Positions 17,085 through 26,156 are shown, counted from the first letter of the stretch. The stretch: 64,000 nt of DNA from Bog-473 sp963745175 (GCA_963745175.1 CAVUWK010000004.1:248001-312000), one strand, 5' to 3'. Notes: a model not told the origin generated them from the letters alone. Program-made: numbers and translations.

Positions 17085-18617
17085 TCAGGCCTCGGGCAGG
17101 GGCACCGGCTGGGGCGGTGGCGGCCCGACGTAGCGGGCGGCCGGGCGGATGAGGCGGTTGTGCGAGGCCTGCTCCATGACGTGCGCGCTCCATCCGATGG
17201 TGCGGCCGGCGGCGAAGGTCGGGGTGAACATCTCGCGCGGGATGCCGCAGGTGTGCATGACCACGCCTGCGTAGAACTCGACGTTGGTGTAGAGCTGGCG
17301 ACCCGGCTTCAGCTCGGCCAGCACGTCGACCGTCGTGCGCTCGACCGACTGGGAGAACTCCACCAGCGGCCCCCCGAGGCGCTCGGCGACCGAGCGCAGG
17401 AGCAGCGAGCGGGGGTCGTCGGTCTTGTACACGCGGTGGCCGAAGCCCATGATGCGGTCACCCCTTTCGACGGCCGCCCGAACGTAGGCCTCGGCGCGGT
17501 CGGGCGTGCCGATGGCATCGAGCATGTCGAGGGCGCGGCTGGGAGCCCCGCCGTGCAGCGGTCCCGACAGCGCGCCGATGGCCGCCACAATGGCGGCACC
17601 GAGATCGGCGCCGGTCGACGTCACCACGCGGGCGGTGAAGGTCGACGCGTTGAAGCCGTGGTCGATGGTCAGGATCATGTACTGCTCGATGGCCCGCGCG
17701 TGCAGGGGAGTCGGCTCGGCGCCGGTCAACATGTTGAGGTAGTTGGCGGCGAAGCCGAGGTCGTCCCGCGGCTCCACGGGCTCCTCGCCCTGCCGCAGAC
17801 GGTAGGCCGCCGCCAAGATCGTCGGTACGACCGCGCACAACCCGAGCGCCTGGTCGTAGAGCTCGTCGGCGTCGATGTCGTGCGTCGGGCGCCAACCGAG
17901 CTCGGCGGCCAGGAGCGAGACCGCGGTGCGCAGCACGTCGAGCGGCGCGCCGCGACGGCACACGGCCGGCAGCACCGTGCTCAGCCCCGGCGGGAGGGCG
18001 CGCCGGCGCCTGACCTCCGCGCCGAAGGCCGCCGCAGCGGCCGCGTCGGGGAGCTCGCCGCGGAACAGGAGGTGCCACACATCCTCGAGTGAGCGCTTCT
18101 CGGCCAGCTCGACCGCCGAATACTGCCGGTAGTGGAAGAAGCCCTCCTTGCCGCGGACGTCGCCGATGGTGGTCTCGGCCACCACCACGCCCTCGAGCCC
18201 CGCCGGCACGTCTCCGCTCGTCTCGCCGGCCGGGCGGATGCGGGCCACCGCCATCAGGTCGCGCAGCGACACGACGCCCACGCAACGGCCACCTTCCACC
18301 ACCGGCAGGTGCCGGTAATGGTGCGAGGTCAGGCTGGCCCACGCCGCGTCGGCCCGCTCGTCGGGACCCAGCACGTCCGGGCGGGACGTCATCCAGAGGC
18401 GCACCCGTTCCCGTTCCGGGCCGCCCGCTCCGGCGGCCGCCCGCAGGAGGTCACGCTCGGTGAGGATCCCCACCACCTTGTCGTCCTCGGTCACGACGAC
18501 CGAGCCGGTGTCGGCCCGCTGCATCACCCGGGCCGCCTCGGCCAGGCTGTCGTCGGCGGTGCACGTCACCGCAGGAGAGGTCATGAGATCACGCACGATG
18601 GTTTCCATGCTCCCCAC
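17085..18617 (-). CDS. Citrate synthase with N-terminal CBS domain pair
   Basis: 510-residue fusion. Residues about 4-125 are two CBS motifs (VRDLMTSPAVTC, VVGILTERDLL; then CVGVVSLRDLM), a nucleotide-sensing Bateman module. The rest is a citrate synthase-family domain from about 145: YRQYSAVELAEK, IDHGFNAST, GPLHGGAPS (His), GFGHRVYK (His) and, where E. coli GltA has the catalytic Asp, Glu in NVEFYAG. The reaction would be condensation of oxaloacetate with acetyl-CoA or propionyl-CoA; which one cannot be decided. GTG 18617 has GGAAAG upstream; ATG 18608 is possible. It is divergent from a second citrate synthase with a DNA-binding domain, 57 bases apart. Confidence 0.85.
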   Translation of the reverse strand: MGSMETIVRDLMTSPAVTCTADDSLAEAARVMQRADTGSVVVTEDDKVVGILTERDLLRAAAGAGGPERERVRLWMTSRPDVLGPDERADAAWASLTSHHYRHLPVVEGGRCVGVVSLRDLMAVARIRPAGETSGDVPAGLEGVVVAETTIGDVRGKEGFFHYRQYSAVELAEKRSLEDVWHLLFRGELPDAAAAAAFGAEVRRRRALPPGLSTVLPAVCRRGAPLDVLRTAVSLLAAELGWRPTHDIDADELYDQALGLCAVVPTILAAAYRLRQGEEPVEPRDDLGFAANYLNMLTGAEPTPLHARAIEQYMILTIDHGFNASTFTARVVTSTGADLGAAIVAAIGALSGPLHGGAPSRALDMLDAIGTPDRAEAYVRAAVERGDRIMGFGHRVYKTDDPRSLLLRSVAERLGGPLVEFSQSVERTTVDVLAELKPGRQLYTNVEFYAGVVMHTCGIPREMFTPTFAAGRTIGWSAHVMEQASHNRLIRPAARYVGPPPPQPVPLPEA

Positions 18618-18644
18618 TATGACGCTCTTTCCCTGCGTCTGTAA

Positions 18645-18663
18645 ACGTTGATCAAGTCAATGT
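18645..18663. promoter_or_regulatory. Candidate operator dyad between the citrate synthases
   Basis: Imperfect inverted repeat ACGTTGA-TCAAG-TCAATGT, 7-base arms with one mismatch and a 5-base centre, total 19 bases. Its middle contains the perfect palindrome TTGATCAA. It lies in the 57-base divergent region and ends 11 bases before the HTH-citrate synthase start. Size and spacing suit a MerR-type spacer site, and the product of the adjacent gene carries a DNA-binding domain. Confidence 0.45.
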
Positions 18664-18674
18664 AAGGTGGCGGG

Positions 18675-19823
18675 ATGGACCGCATGCTCACCACTGAGGA
18701 GGCGGCCCGCCGCCTCGGGGTCAAGGTGCCGACGCTCTACGCCTACGTCAGCCGGGGACTGCTCGAGTCACACCCCGATCCGGCCCGGCGGGGGAGCCTT
18801 TTCGACCTGGACGACATCGAGGGGTTGGCGGCGCGCAGTCGGGGCGGGCGCCAGACCGCCACCCGCCTCGCCACCATCACGACCGCGGTCACCCAGCTCG
18901 ACCAGCAGCTCGGCCCGATCTACCGCGGGCGGGCGGCCACCGAGTTGGCCTCTGGCTCGAGCTTCGAGGAGGTGGCCGAGCTCTTGTGGCAGTCCGACGG
19001 TGGGGGCGACTGGACGGCGCCCGACCTCGGCTCCTGCCCGCTCACCCAGACGCTCGACCGCATGCGCTGGGCGCTCGTCCTGTGCGGCGCGCACGACCCC
19101 CTGCGGTCAGACCTGCGCCCCGCCGCGGTGGCCCGGGCCGCCCGGCGCTCCACCGCCGCACTCACCGACGCCGTGGGGCCGCGCCCCTCCGGGGAAGACC
19201 CCGGTGCCTCCGTCGCGGCGCGGCTGACGGCCCGCCTCACTGCGTCGGCGGCCGCGGTGCCGACGGCCGCCGTGAACGCCGCCCTGGTCCTCCTGGCGGA
19301 CCACGAGCTCGCCACCTCCACGATGGCCGTGCGCGTGGCGGCGTCGGTGCGCGCCGACCCCTACGACGCGTTCTTGGCCGGGCTGGCCACCTTGGCCGGA
19401 CCGCTGCACGGTGGCGCGAGCCAGCAGGCCTATGAGCTCCTGGTGGTGGCCGAGCGCGACGGCGTGCCGCGCGCGCTGAACGACGTGCTCCGCGAGCGTG
19501 GGCGGCTTCCCGGGTTCGGGCACGCCGTGTACAAGAGCGGCGACGCCCGCTTCGACGCGTTGCTGGCCGTGGCCGAACCCCTCTTGAGCGACGAGCGCCG
19601 CGCCATCGTGCGCGAGGTCATCGCCCTGGCGGCCGCCCACGACGTGCCGCTGGCCAACTGCGATCTCGCCCTCGCCGCGCTGAGTTGGGGCACGGGCATG
19701 CCGCCCGACACCGGTCGCACGATCTTCGCCGTCGCCCGCATCGCGGGGTGGGCGGCGCACTACATGGAGGAGCTGGCCGAGCGTCCTCTGCGCTTCCGGG
19801 TGCGCGCCGTCTACAGCGTCTAA
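18675..19823 (+). CDS. Citrate synthase with N-terminal helix-turn-helix domain
   Basis: 382-residue fusion. Residues about 4-55 form a MerR/excisionase-like winged helix-turn-helix (LTTEEAARRLGVKVPTLYAYVSRGLL). The rest is a shortened citrate synthase domain: YRGRAATELA, GPLHGGASQQ with the first catalytic His, GFGHAVYK with the second His (Arg of the usual GFGHRVYK is Ala), and a likely catalytic Asp in LANCDLALAAL. The product could be an enzyme, a metabolite-sensing repressor, or both. It is transcribed divergently from the CBS-citrate synthase and could control that gene through the dyad at 18645. This architecture is recurrent in actinobacteria; its function is not known to me. Confidence 0.8.
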   Translation: MDRMLTTEEAARRLGVKVPTLYAYVSRGLLESHPDPARRGSLFDLDDIEGLAARSRGGRQTATRLATITTAVTQLDQQLGPIYRGRAATELASGSSFEEVAELLWQSDGGGDWTAPDLGSCPLTQTLDRMRWALVLCGAHDPLRSDLRPAAVARAARRSTAALTDAVGPRPSGEDPGASVAARLTARLTASAAAVPTAAVNAALVLLADHELATSTMAVRVAASVRADPYDAFLAGLATLAGPLHGGASQQAYELLVVAERDGVPRALNDVLRERGRLPGFGHAVYKSGDARFDALLAVAEPLLSDERRAIVREVIALAAAHDVPLANCDLALAALSWGTGMPPDTGRTIFAVARIAGWAAHYMEELAERPLRFRVRAVYSV

Positions 19824-19849
19824 ACCCCGGAGGTCGAGCGGATGGGCGA

Positions 19850-20845
19850 TCAGCCGGGGCCGATCACGATGGCGGAGGGGTGGCCGCCGACATGCAGGGG
19901 GGTGCCCACCGTGCCCGTCGCCACCGTCACGGGGATCAGGGTGCCTGCCTGTTGCGTCACCCATGCCGTCGACCCGTCAGGGCTCAACGCGATCCCCTGG
20001 GCGGCGTCGGGCAGCGCGACCGGCGCGCCCACCGTGAGGCCGACGACGGTCACGGCCACCATGGCCGCTCCCCCGCAGACGTAGGCCGTGACACCCGACG
20101 GGGCCACCGCGATGCCGGTCGGGTTGAGCGGCAGCGCGATGGTGCCGCCCACCCGCAGCGCCGTCGGGTTGATCGCGGTCAGGGTCCGGTTGCCGAAGTT
20201 GCCCACCAGCACCTCCCCCGGCGCGGCAGCGATGGTCTGCGGTCCGGGGCCGACCGGGATCGCCAGCCCCGCTTGCAGCGTGGCGACGTCGATCGGCGTC
20301 ACCGTGTTGCTGCCGTAGTCGGCGACGAACGCGGTGGCCGCGCCCGAGGCCGCGACCGACACGGCGATGGCGACCGGCTCGGTTCCCACCGCAATCGGCG
20401 CGCCCGCCCGCCAGGTGCCGAGGTCGACCGGGGTCACGCTGTTCGAGTCGAGGTTCGCCACGAGGGCCACGCCCTTGCCGCCGCTGCCGCCGGGCGCAAC
20501 CGCCACCGCGTCCGGCTCGACACCCACACCAACTTCGTGCGCCACCTGGTGGGTCGCCGTGTCGATCTCGTGCAGCTCGTCGTCCCCCTGGGTCACGACC
20601 AGCAGCCCCTTGCCCCCAGGCGTGTACGCCAGCGCGGAAGGCAGGCTGCCCACCTGCACTTTGGCCCCGACATGCCGTCGGGCGACGTTGACCGGGGTGA
20701 CGTCCATGCCCGGAAGGGTCACCGAGGCGCCGGTCGTGACCCAGGCCACGTCGTGCACGGATGCGCTGCCCACCGGCTTGGAGCACGCCGCCAGCGCAGG
20801 GACCACGGCCACGAGCGCGACGAGCAGCACCACGGTGCGCTTCAC
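19850..20845 (-). CDS. Lipoprotein with YVTN-type beta-propeller
   Basis: 331-residue exported lipoprotein. A signal peptide ends in the lipobox ALAAC (Cys about 21). The mature part is a series of about seven short repeats of the kind V..EP.AIAVSP.G...V.N..S.TVTPID, typical of YVTN/YncE propellers, such as AVAPGGSGG, VTPVDLGTWRAG and VTPIDVATLQAG. Such proteins act in protein or ligand binding at the cell surface; no catalytic residues are implied. It is downstream of and in the same direction as the class V aminotransferase, 7 bases after its stop, so probably one transcript, though a functional link is not obvious. Confidence 0.8.
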   Translation of the reverse strand: MKRTVVLLVALVAVVPALAACSKPVGSASVHDVAWVTTGASVTLPGMDVTPVNVARRHVGAKVQVGSLPSALAYTPGGKGLLVVTQGDDELHEIDTATHQVAHEVGVGVEPDAVAVAPGGSGGKGVALVANLDSNSVTPVDLGTWRAGAPIAVGTEPVAIAVSVAASGAATAFVADYGSNTVTPIDVATLQAGLAIPVGPGPQTIAAAPGEVLVGNFGNRTLTAINPTALRVGGTIALPLNPTGIAVAPSGVTAYVCGGAAMVAVTVVGLTVGAPVALPDAAQGIALSPDGSTAWVTQQAGTLIPVTVATGTVGTPLHVGGHPSAIVIGPG

Positions 20846-20852
20846 GGTGCGC

Positions 20853-22250
20853 TCAGCCCCGCGCGCACGCGGCGCCCGCCGGCCGGTCCGCCGCGGCCCA
20901 CCCGGCCGCGTCGCCCTCCGGCCAGAAGTCGCCGGTCACGTCGTCCTGCACGTAGAGCACGGGCGCCGGCTCGCCGGCCGCCAGGGCGCGCAACGCGTCG
21001 AGGAGGGCATCGACGTCTTCGTCGGTGGTGCCGAGCCCGCAGCTGGCCCGCACCGCACCGGGGATCCCACTGCGGTCACCGCGCTGCACGGCGGCGCGCG
21101 CCTGTGCCACGCCGGCGCGGCCGACACCGAGCAATCGGATCAGGTAGGGGTGCGCGCAGAAGCACCCGTGGCGCACGCCGATCCCGAACTCCGCGCTCAA
21201 CCGGGCCGCCACCAGGGCGTGGTGCATCCCCGCCAGGGTGAACGTCGCCACGGCGAGCCCGTCGTGCGCACCCGGTTCGGACCACGGCCCGAGGAGCCGT
21301 ACGCCGTCGATGCCCCGGAGTCCCTCGTACAGCCGGGTCGCCAGCACGGCCTCGTGCGCCGCAATGGTGTCCCAGCCGATGCGCTCCAGCTCGTCCATGG
21401 CCGTCCCGAAGGCGACCGCGCCCACGACATTGGGTGAGCCGGCCTCCTCACGCTCGGGCGGATCGGTCCAGATGACCTCGTCGAGGTCGACCAGGTCGAC
21501 GGCGCCCCCACCGGCGAGGAACGGGTCGCCGTGCTCGAAGACCCGGCGCGGCCCGATCAGCGCGCCGGCGCCGAAGGGCGCGTAGAGCTTGTGGCCGCTG
21601 AAGGCCACGAAGTCGGGCCCCGCGGGGAGGGGGCGGTGCGGCGCCAATTGCGCCGCGTCGAGCAGGACCGGGACGCCGCGTGCGTGGGCCTCGGCGCAGA
21701 TCTCCTCCACCGGCGGCAGCCAACCGGTGACGTTGGACGCTCCGGTCAGTGCGAGCAGCGCCGGGGTGCGCCCGTCGTCGAGCACCTTGACCACGTCGGC
21801 GGTCTCGAAGGTGCCCGCCGTGCCGCACTCCACCCAGCGACGCGACGCCACCCGCGCCCAGGGGAGCAGGTTGGCGTGGTGCTCGACCACCGTGGTGGCC
21901 ACCACGTCCTCGGGGCCGAGTTCGAGGCGGTAGGCCAGGTGGTTGATGGCCTCAGTGGTGTTGCGCACCAGGACGACCACGTCGTCACCGCCGGCCGGCC
22001 GCCGGGCGAAGCGGTGCACGCTGTCGCGGGCGGCCTCGTACGCCGCGGTGGCGCGTCGCGACTTGTAGCCGGCGCCGCGGTGCACGCTGGAGTACCAGGG
22101 CAGGAACTCGTTGACCCGATCGGCCACCGATTGCAGGGCGGGCGTCGAGGCGGCGCAGTCGAGGTCGCGGTAGGGACGTTCGACACCGTCGAGGCAGGGA
22201 ACGGGCATGTGGGCGCCGACGAGTGGCGCCACGGCTGCCTCAGGATGCAC
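20853..22250 (-). CDS. Class V PLP-dependent aminotransferase / cysteine desulfurase-like
   Basis: 465-residue fold-type I PLP enzyme. Landmarks are RNTTEAINHLAYRL (phosphate-binding), the stacking His in TTVVEHHANLLPW, the Asp in VLLDAAQLAPH, and the PLP Lys in FSGHKLYAPFGAG. A cysteine-containing loop VRHGCFCAHPYL resembles the sulfur-transfer Cys of SufS-type desulfurases, but two Cys are present and the enzyme is longer than usual (about 400-430) with an Ala/Pro-rich C-terminal tail. Could be a cysteine desulfurase or a lyase such as EgtE; not resolvable here. No Fe-S scaffold gene is adjacent. It is followed by the propeller lipoprotein on the same strand. Confidence 0.8.
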   Translation of the reverse strand: MHPEAAVAPLVGAHMPVPCLDGVERPYRDLDCAASTPALQSVADRVNEFLPWYSSVHRGAGYKSRRATAAYEAARDSVHRFARRPAGGDDVVVLVRNTTEAINHLAYRLELGPEDVVATTVVEHHANLLPWARVASRRWVECGTAGTFETADVVKVLDDGRTPALLALTGASNVTGWLPPVEEICAEAHARGVPVLLDAAQLAPHRPLPAGPDFVAFSGHKLYAPFGAGALIGPRRVFEHGDPFLAGGGAVDLVDLDEVIWTDPPEREEAGSPNVVGAVAFGTAMDELERIGWDTIAAHEAVLATRLYEGLRGIDGVRLLGPWSEPGAHDGLAVATFTLAGMHHALVAARLSAEFGIGVRHGCFCAHPYLIRLLGVGRAGVAQARAAVQRGDRSGIPGAVRASCGLGTTDEDVDALLDALRALAAGEPAPVLYVQDDVTGDFWPEGDAAGWAAADRPAGAACARG

Positions 22251-22293
22251 GCCGTCACAATACGAAGTGCCGGCGACCGGCGGTATCCGGCGC

Positions 22294-25034
22294 TCAGATG
22301 AGCCCGGGGTCGGCGACCAGTCGCCGGGCGGTGAGCACGACGATGTCGTCGGAGCTCCGCTGGCCCGCCGTCATGGCGTCGATGACGAAGTCCGCCACCT
22401 GGTTGGGCTCGCTGCCGGGGGAGGTGCGCAGTGACGATTCGAGCTTGCCGAGACGCTCGTCGATGTGGCTGCCGCGCCGCTCGAGCAGCCCGTCGGTGAA
22501 CATCACCAGGCATCCCTGGTCCAGGTGGAACTCGTGGTCCTTGTAGTGGCAGTGCTGGACGCCGAGCGGGGGCCCCGGGGGCACGGGCAGCTCGACGGCC
22601 AGGCCCGCCTCGACCCGCACCGGGGACGGGTGGCCGGCCGAGGAGAACGCGATCGACGCTGTCCTGGTGTTCAGCACGCCCACCAGCGCGGTCGCCAGCC
22701 GGCCTCCGACTCCGGACAGGGAGACGCGGTTGAGCCGCTGCAGCGCCTTGCCCGGCGTCCGCTCTTCCAGCACGAGCAGGCCGAGCGTGTGGCGCAACCG
22801 GCTCATGATCCTGGCCGCCCCGAGGTCGTGACCCTCGACGTCGCCCACCACGAGGGCCACGAGGTGCTCGCCGATCGGGATCACGTCGTACCAGTCGCCG
22901 CCGACCTCGACGCCGATGGCCGCCGGCCGGTAGCGCGCGGCCACGTCCCATCCGTCGATGGAGGGGATGGCGTCGGGCAGCAGGTGCCGCTGCAGCTCGT
23001 GTGAGATCCTCCGCTCGCGGTCATAGGCCCGCGCCCGGATGACGACCGAGCTGACCTGCTTGCCCAGCTGTTCGGCCAGGCCGAGATCCTTCTCGGAGAA
23101 GCGGCGACCCGAGCCGGCCGACACCAGCGTCACCGTGCCCAGGACCTGTTCGTCGCGCAGCCGGAGCGGGACGGTGACGTACGAGGTGAAGCCCAAGGTC
23201 TTCAAAATCGTGTAGTGCCGCTCGTCGCGGCTGGTCGACCGCAGGAACTCGTCGTCCATCTCCGCGCTCCACATCGACCGGCCGCTGCGCATCACCTGCA
23301 TGGTCGGATGGACACCGCCGGGGTCGGGCGGGTACGAGGCGCGCAGCTCCTCGGTGAGCGCCCGCTTGTCCGGGTCCGCATGCCAGGCCGCCATCCTTCG
23401 CATGCGGCCGTCCTCGTCTTCGATGTCGATGAGACACAGGTCGGCCATGACCGGCACCGAGACCTGGGCGAGGCGCTCGACCATCTCGCGGTAGTCGACG
23501 ACCTCCGAGAGGACCTGGGTCGCCAAAAGGAGGAACTCGTTGCGCCGCCGGGCCTCGAGCAGCTCGTCGACCAGGTGCTCGCGCTCCGCCGCCTGCGTCG
23601 ACGCGTGGAGCAGCTCGGCGAGGTGGTCGCCCACCGCGTCCATCAGTTCGACCACCGACGGGTCGCGCTCGCGCGGGTGACGGCTGAGCATCTTCACGAT
23701 CCCGACGCACGCGCCGTGGTAGCGGACCGGGAAGGCGTAGGCGCTCTGCAGGCCGTCCCGCACCAGCGCGTCGGTCACGAAGCGGCGGTCGGTCGCCAGA
23801 TCAGGGACCCACAGGGGTTCGCCGTGCTCGATGACCCACCGGGGGAGCCCCTGACTCCCGCTGGTCGGATCCGCCGCCTTCTCCTGCGTGAAGGCGGGCG
23901 CAACGCTCGGCGAGCGCGTCCAGACGTGCCGGCACACCAGCTCCTCGTTGGCCGAGAGCGCCCACAGCGTGGTCACGTCCCAATCGAGGCGCCGGCCCAG
24001 GGTCGAAAGGAGCCGCTCGGCCGGCGGCTCGTCGATGGGGGCATCGGCGAGGATCTCGAGCAGCTCGCTCGTCAGCTCCGACCAGCGCTGCAGCTTCTTC
24101 TCGTCGCGTGGGCGGAAGATGCCGACGACCACCCGGCCGGCGAGCGGATGGTCGAAGACGCTGATCACCAACTCGGTGTGGACGTCTGATCCGTCGGCCC
24201 GCTTGATGATGGCGTCCAGCCGGCGCCCGATGAGATCCTGGGCCTGCGAGCGGACGAACGCCCCGAAGTCGTCGCCCAGCATCGCCGTGAGCGACTCGGG
24301 CACCAGGTCGAAGACGGGCCGGCCGACGAGGGCTCCGTGTGGCCAGCCCATGAGCTCCTCTGCCGCGGCGTTGACGTAGCGGATCACGCCGCCCTCGTCC
24401 GTGGCCACGACCGCGTCGCGCAGCCCGTCGAGCACGGCCCGCACGCCCTGCACGGGCCACGCGGGCTGGCCCTCGGACGTTGCCGCGGTCCCGACGGCAG
24501 CCGCGGCGGCGGTCGGTGCCGGGAGGGTCGACTCCTCCCGGTCGGGCCCGGGCTGCGGCTCGCGGCATGTCGCCGGCGTCGCGCTCGTCGGCAGCACCGC
24601 CGAGAACCACACCGTCTTGCCGGGGCGGTCGCGCCGCATCTCGATGCCCCAGGCGTCGGCCAGCGCGCACACGATGTGCAGGCCGCGCCCGTGCGGCGCG
24701 TCCGGGACCGGCTCCTGCGGTGTCGGGTAGCCGGTCGCAAGGTCACTGACCTCGACGCGCACGCGCCCGGCCGTCGGGGGAGACCCGCACCGACACCTCG
24801 AACTCGGTTGCCGCGTGCTGCACCGCATTGGTGGCCAGCTCCGACAGCATCAGCACGAGCCCGTCCGCCTCCTCGCCCCAGGCGGCGGGCAGCTTGGCCG
24901 AGCAGGAAGCGCCGGGCCTGGCCGACGGAGAGCGCGGCGGCCCGGAACCGGCAGCGTCGACAAAGGGGCCGCCAGGTCGACGGCGCGCGCGTTTCGGCCG
25001 CGGGCTCTCCCCCCGGAAGATTGGGGCCTTGCAT
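22294..25034 (-). CDS. RsbW-like kinase / PAS / GAF / GAF / SpoIIE phosphatase (frame breaks near 24776 and 24896)
   Basis: Large stress-signalling protein. The C-terminal half is a PP2C/SpoIIE phosphatase (HLLPDAIPSIDGWDVAARY, VGGDWYDVIPI, VVGDVEGHD, FTDGLLERRG, SSDDIVVLT) preceded by two GAF domains and a PAS domain (AVLDGLRDAVVATDEGGVIRYVN). At the N-terminus, after removing one base at each break, an anti-sigma-type HATPase appears: QARRFLLGKLPAAWGEE, LVLMLSELATNAVQHAAT, then VRVEVSD and APHGRGLHIVCALADAWG. Both breaks are extra bases in short G/C runs. The first codons are uncertain (a possible third break near 24940); ATG 25034 is a provisional start. The protein probably reverses anti-anti-sigma phosphorylation in response to signals sensed by PAS/GAF. 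Confidence 0.8.
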
Positions 25035-25146
25035 ACCGGTTGCCGTACTCCTGCCCCGGTGGCGCAACCCCTAAACAGGCTGGCGGGGCGAGCCCGTCGC
25101 CGCCCGTCGCCGCCCGGCGCCGAAGCGGGCGCTACCCTGCACCTTC

Positions 25147-25335
25147 GTGGAGGAGCGCTACGAGTCCGAACTCACCCGGGCCGCGACCGTCCTCGACGGG
25201 GTCGACCGGGCGCTGGAGCGCCTAAGCGAGGGTACCTACGGGCAGTGCGAGACGTGCGGTGCCCCGGTCCTCGACGCCGACCTGGAACGAGATCCGACCC
25301 GGCGCATGTGCGAGCAGCACCTGACCTTGGCCTAG
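25147..25335 (+). CDS. DksA/TraR-like zinc finger protein
   Basis: 62-residue member of the DksA/TraR family. It has an N-terminal helix (MEERYESELTRAATVLDGVDRALERLSEGTYG) and a zinc finger beginning YGQCETCG and closing MCEQH, so the last ligand is His instead of the usual Cys. Short actinobacterial members lack the long coiled coil of E. coli DksA and may not act on RNA polymerase in the same way. GTG 25147 is the start. It converges with superoxide dismutase across a strong hairpin. Confidence 0.8.
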   Translation: MEERYESELTRAATVLDGVDRALERLSEGTYGQCETCGAPVLDADLERDPTRRMCEQHLTLA

Positions 25336-25339
25336 GTGG

Positions 25340-25372
25340 CCGGGGTCGGCGGCGCCCCGCCGGACGCCCCGG
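25340..25372. terminator. Hairpin between converging genes
   Basis: Two nested stems fill the 39-base gap between the DksA-like and sod stops: outer CCGGGG/CCCCGG (25340-25345 with 25367-25372) and inner CGGCGG/CCGCCG around CGCC (25347-25362). There is no T run on either side, so it is at best the L-shaped hairpin type common in actinobacteria. Symmetry lets it work for both strands. Confidence 0.5.
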
Positions 25373-25374
25373 GG

Positions 25375-25989
25375 TCAGCCGGGGACCTTCAATGCCTTCG
25401 CCGCGTCGAGGCGGGCCGCCACGTCGGGCCAGTTGACGACGTTCCACAGCGCGGCGAAGAAGTCGGCCTTCACGTTCTTGTACTGCAGGTAGAAGGCGTG
25501 CTCCCAGGCGTCGAAGACGAGCAGCGGGACCGAGCTCTGGCCCACGTTGCTCTGGTGGTCGTAGACCTGCTCGACGATCAGCCGGCCGGCGAGGGGCTCG
25601 TAGGCCAGCACGCCCCAGCCCGAGCCCTGGATCGTCGAGGTGGCCTGGGTGAAGTGCGCCTTGAACTTGTCGAAGGAGCCGAAGTTCTCGTCGATGGCGG
25701 ACCCGAGTGCGCCGTCGGGCTTGTCGCCCCCGTCGGGGCTCTGGTTCTTCCAGAAGATGGAGTGCAGCACGTGGCCCGAGATGTGGAAGGCCAGCGTCTT
25801 TTCGAGCCCGACGATGGCGCCGAAGTCGTCCTTGTCGCGCGCCGCCGCCAGCTTCTCGAGCGTCTGGTTGGCCCCGGTGACATAGGCGGCGTGGTGCTTG
25901 TCGTGGTGGAGCTCCATGATCTGGGCCGAGACGTAGGGCTCGAGCGCGGCGTAGTCGTACGGCAGGTCGGGGAGGCTGTAGTCGGCCAT
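25375..25989 (-). CDS. sodA: Superoxide dismutase (Fe/Mn family)
   Basis: 204-residue cytosolic Fe/Mn superoxide dismutase, converting superoxide to oxygen and peroxide. Metal ligands are all visible: H28 (MELHHDKHH), H76 (HVLHSIFW), D160 and H164 (FDAWEHAFY). The DHQSN stretch (H145, Q146) resembles the mycobacterial enzyme, so the metal (Fe or Mn) cannot be told by eye. ATG 25989 follows GGAGATCC and matches the family's normal beginning (MADYSLPDLPYDYAALEP). It has its own promoter region towards the XRE regulator at 26157. Confidence 0.95.
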   Translation of the reverse strand: MADYSLPDLPYDYAALEPYVSAQIMELHHDKHHAAYVTGANQTLEKLAAARDKDDFGAIVGLEKTLAFHISGHVLHSIFWKNQSPDGGDKPDGALGSAIDENFGSFDKFKAHFTQATSTIQGSGWGVLAYEPLAGRLIVEQVYDHQSNVGQSSVPLLVFDAWEHAFYLQYKNVKADFFAALWNVVNWPDVAARLDAAKALKVPG

Positions 25990-26156
25990 GGCGGATCTCC
26001 TCGGTGGTGGTCGTCGGGGGGCTGCGTGCTGGACCATACCCGAAGGGGCCGCGATTCCAACAGGGGATCCAAGCGCCAGTACGGGCAGCGCCGGGGGCCG
26101 GCCCGGGCGGCGTGGGCAACCCCGGCACAACCCTCGCCGGCGGTACGCTTGCAAGA

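Noticed and set aside
19825..19859. CCCCGG/CCGGGG inverted repeat as terminator after the HTH-citrate synthase
   Set aside because: The 23-base loop is long, one arm lies in the neighbouring gene, and no T tract is present.
24384..25067. Separate gene upstream of the SpoIIE protein
   Set aside because: Its meaningful part joins the SpoIIE frame after single-base corrections, so it is the same gene.
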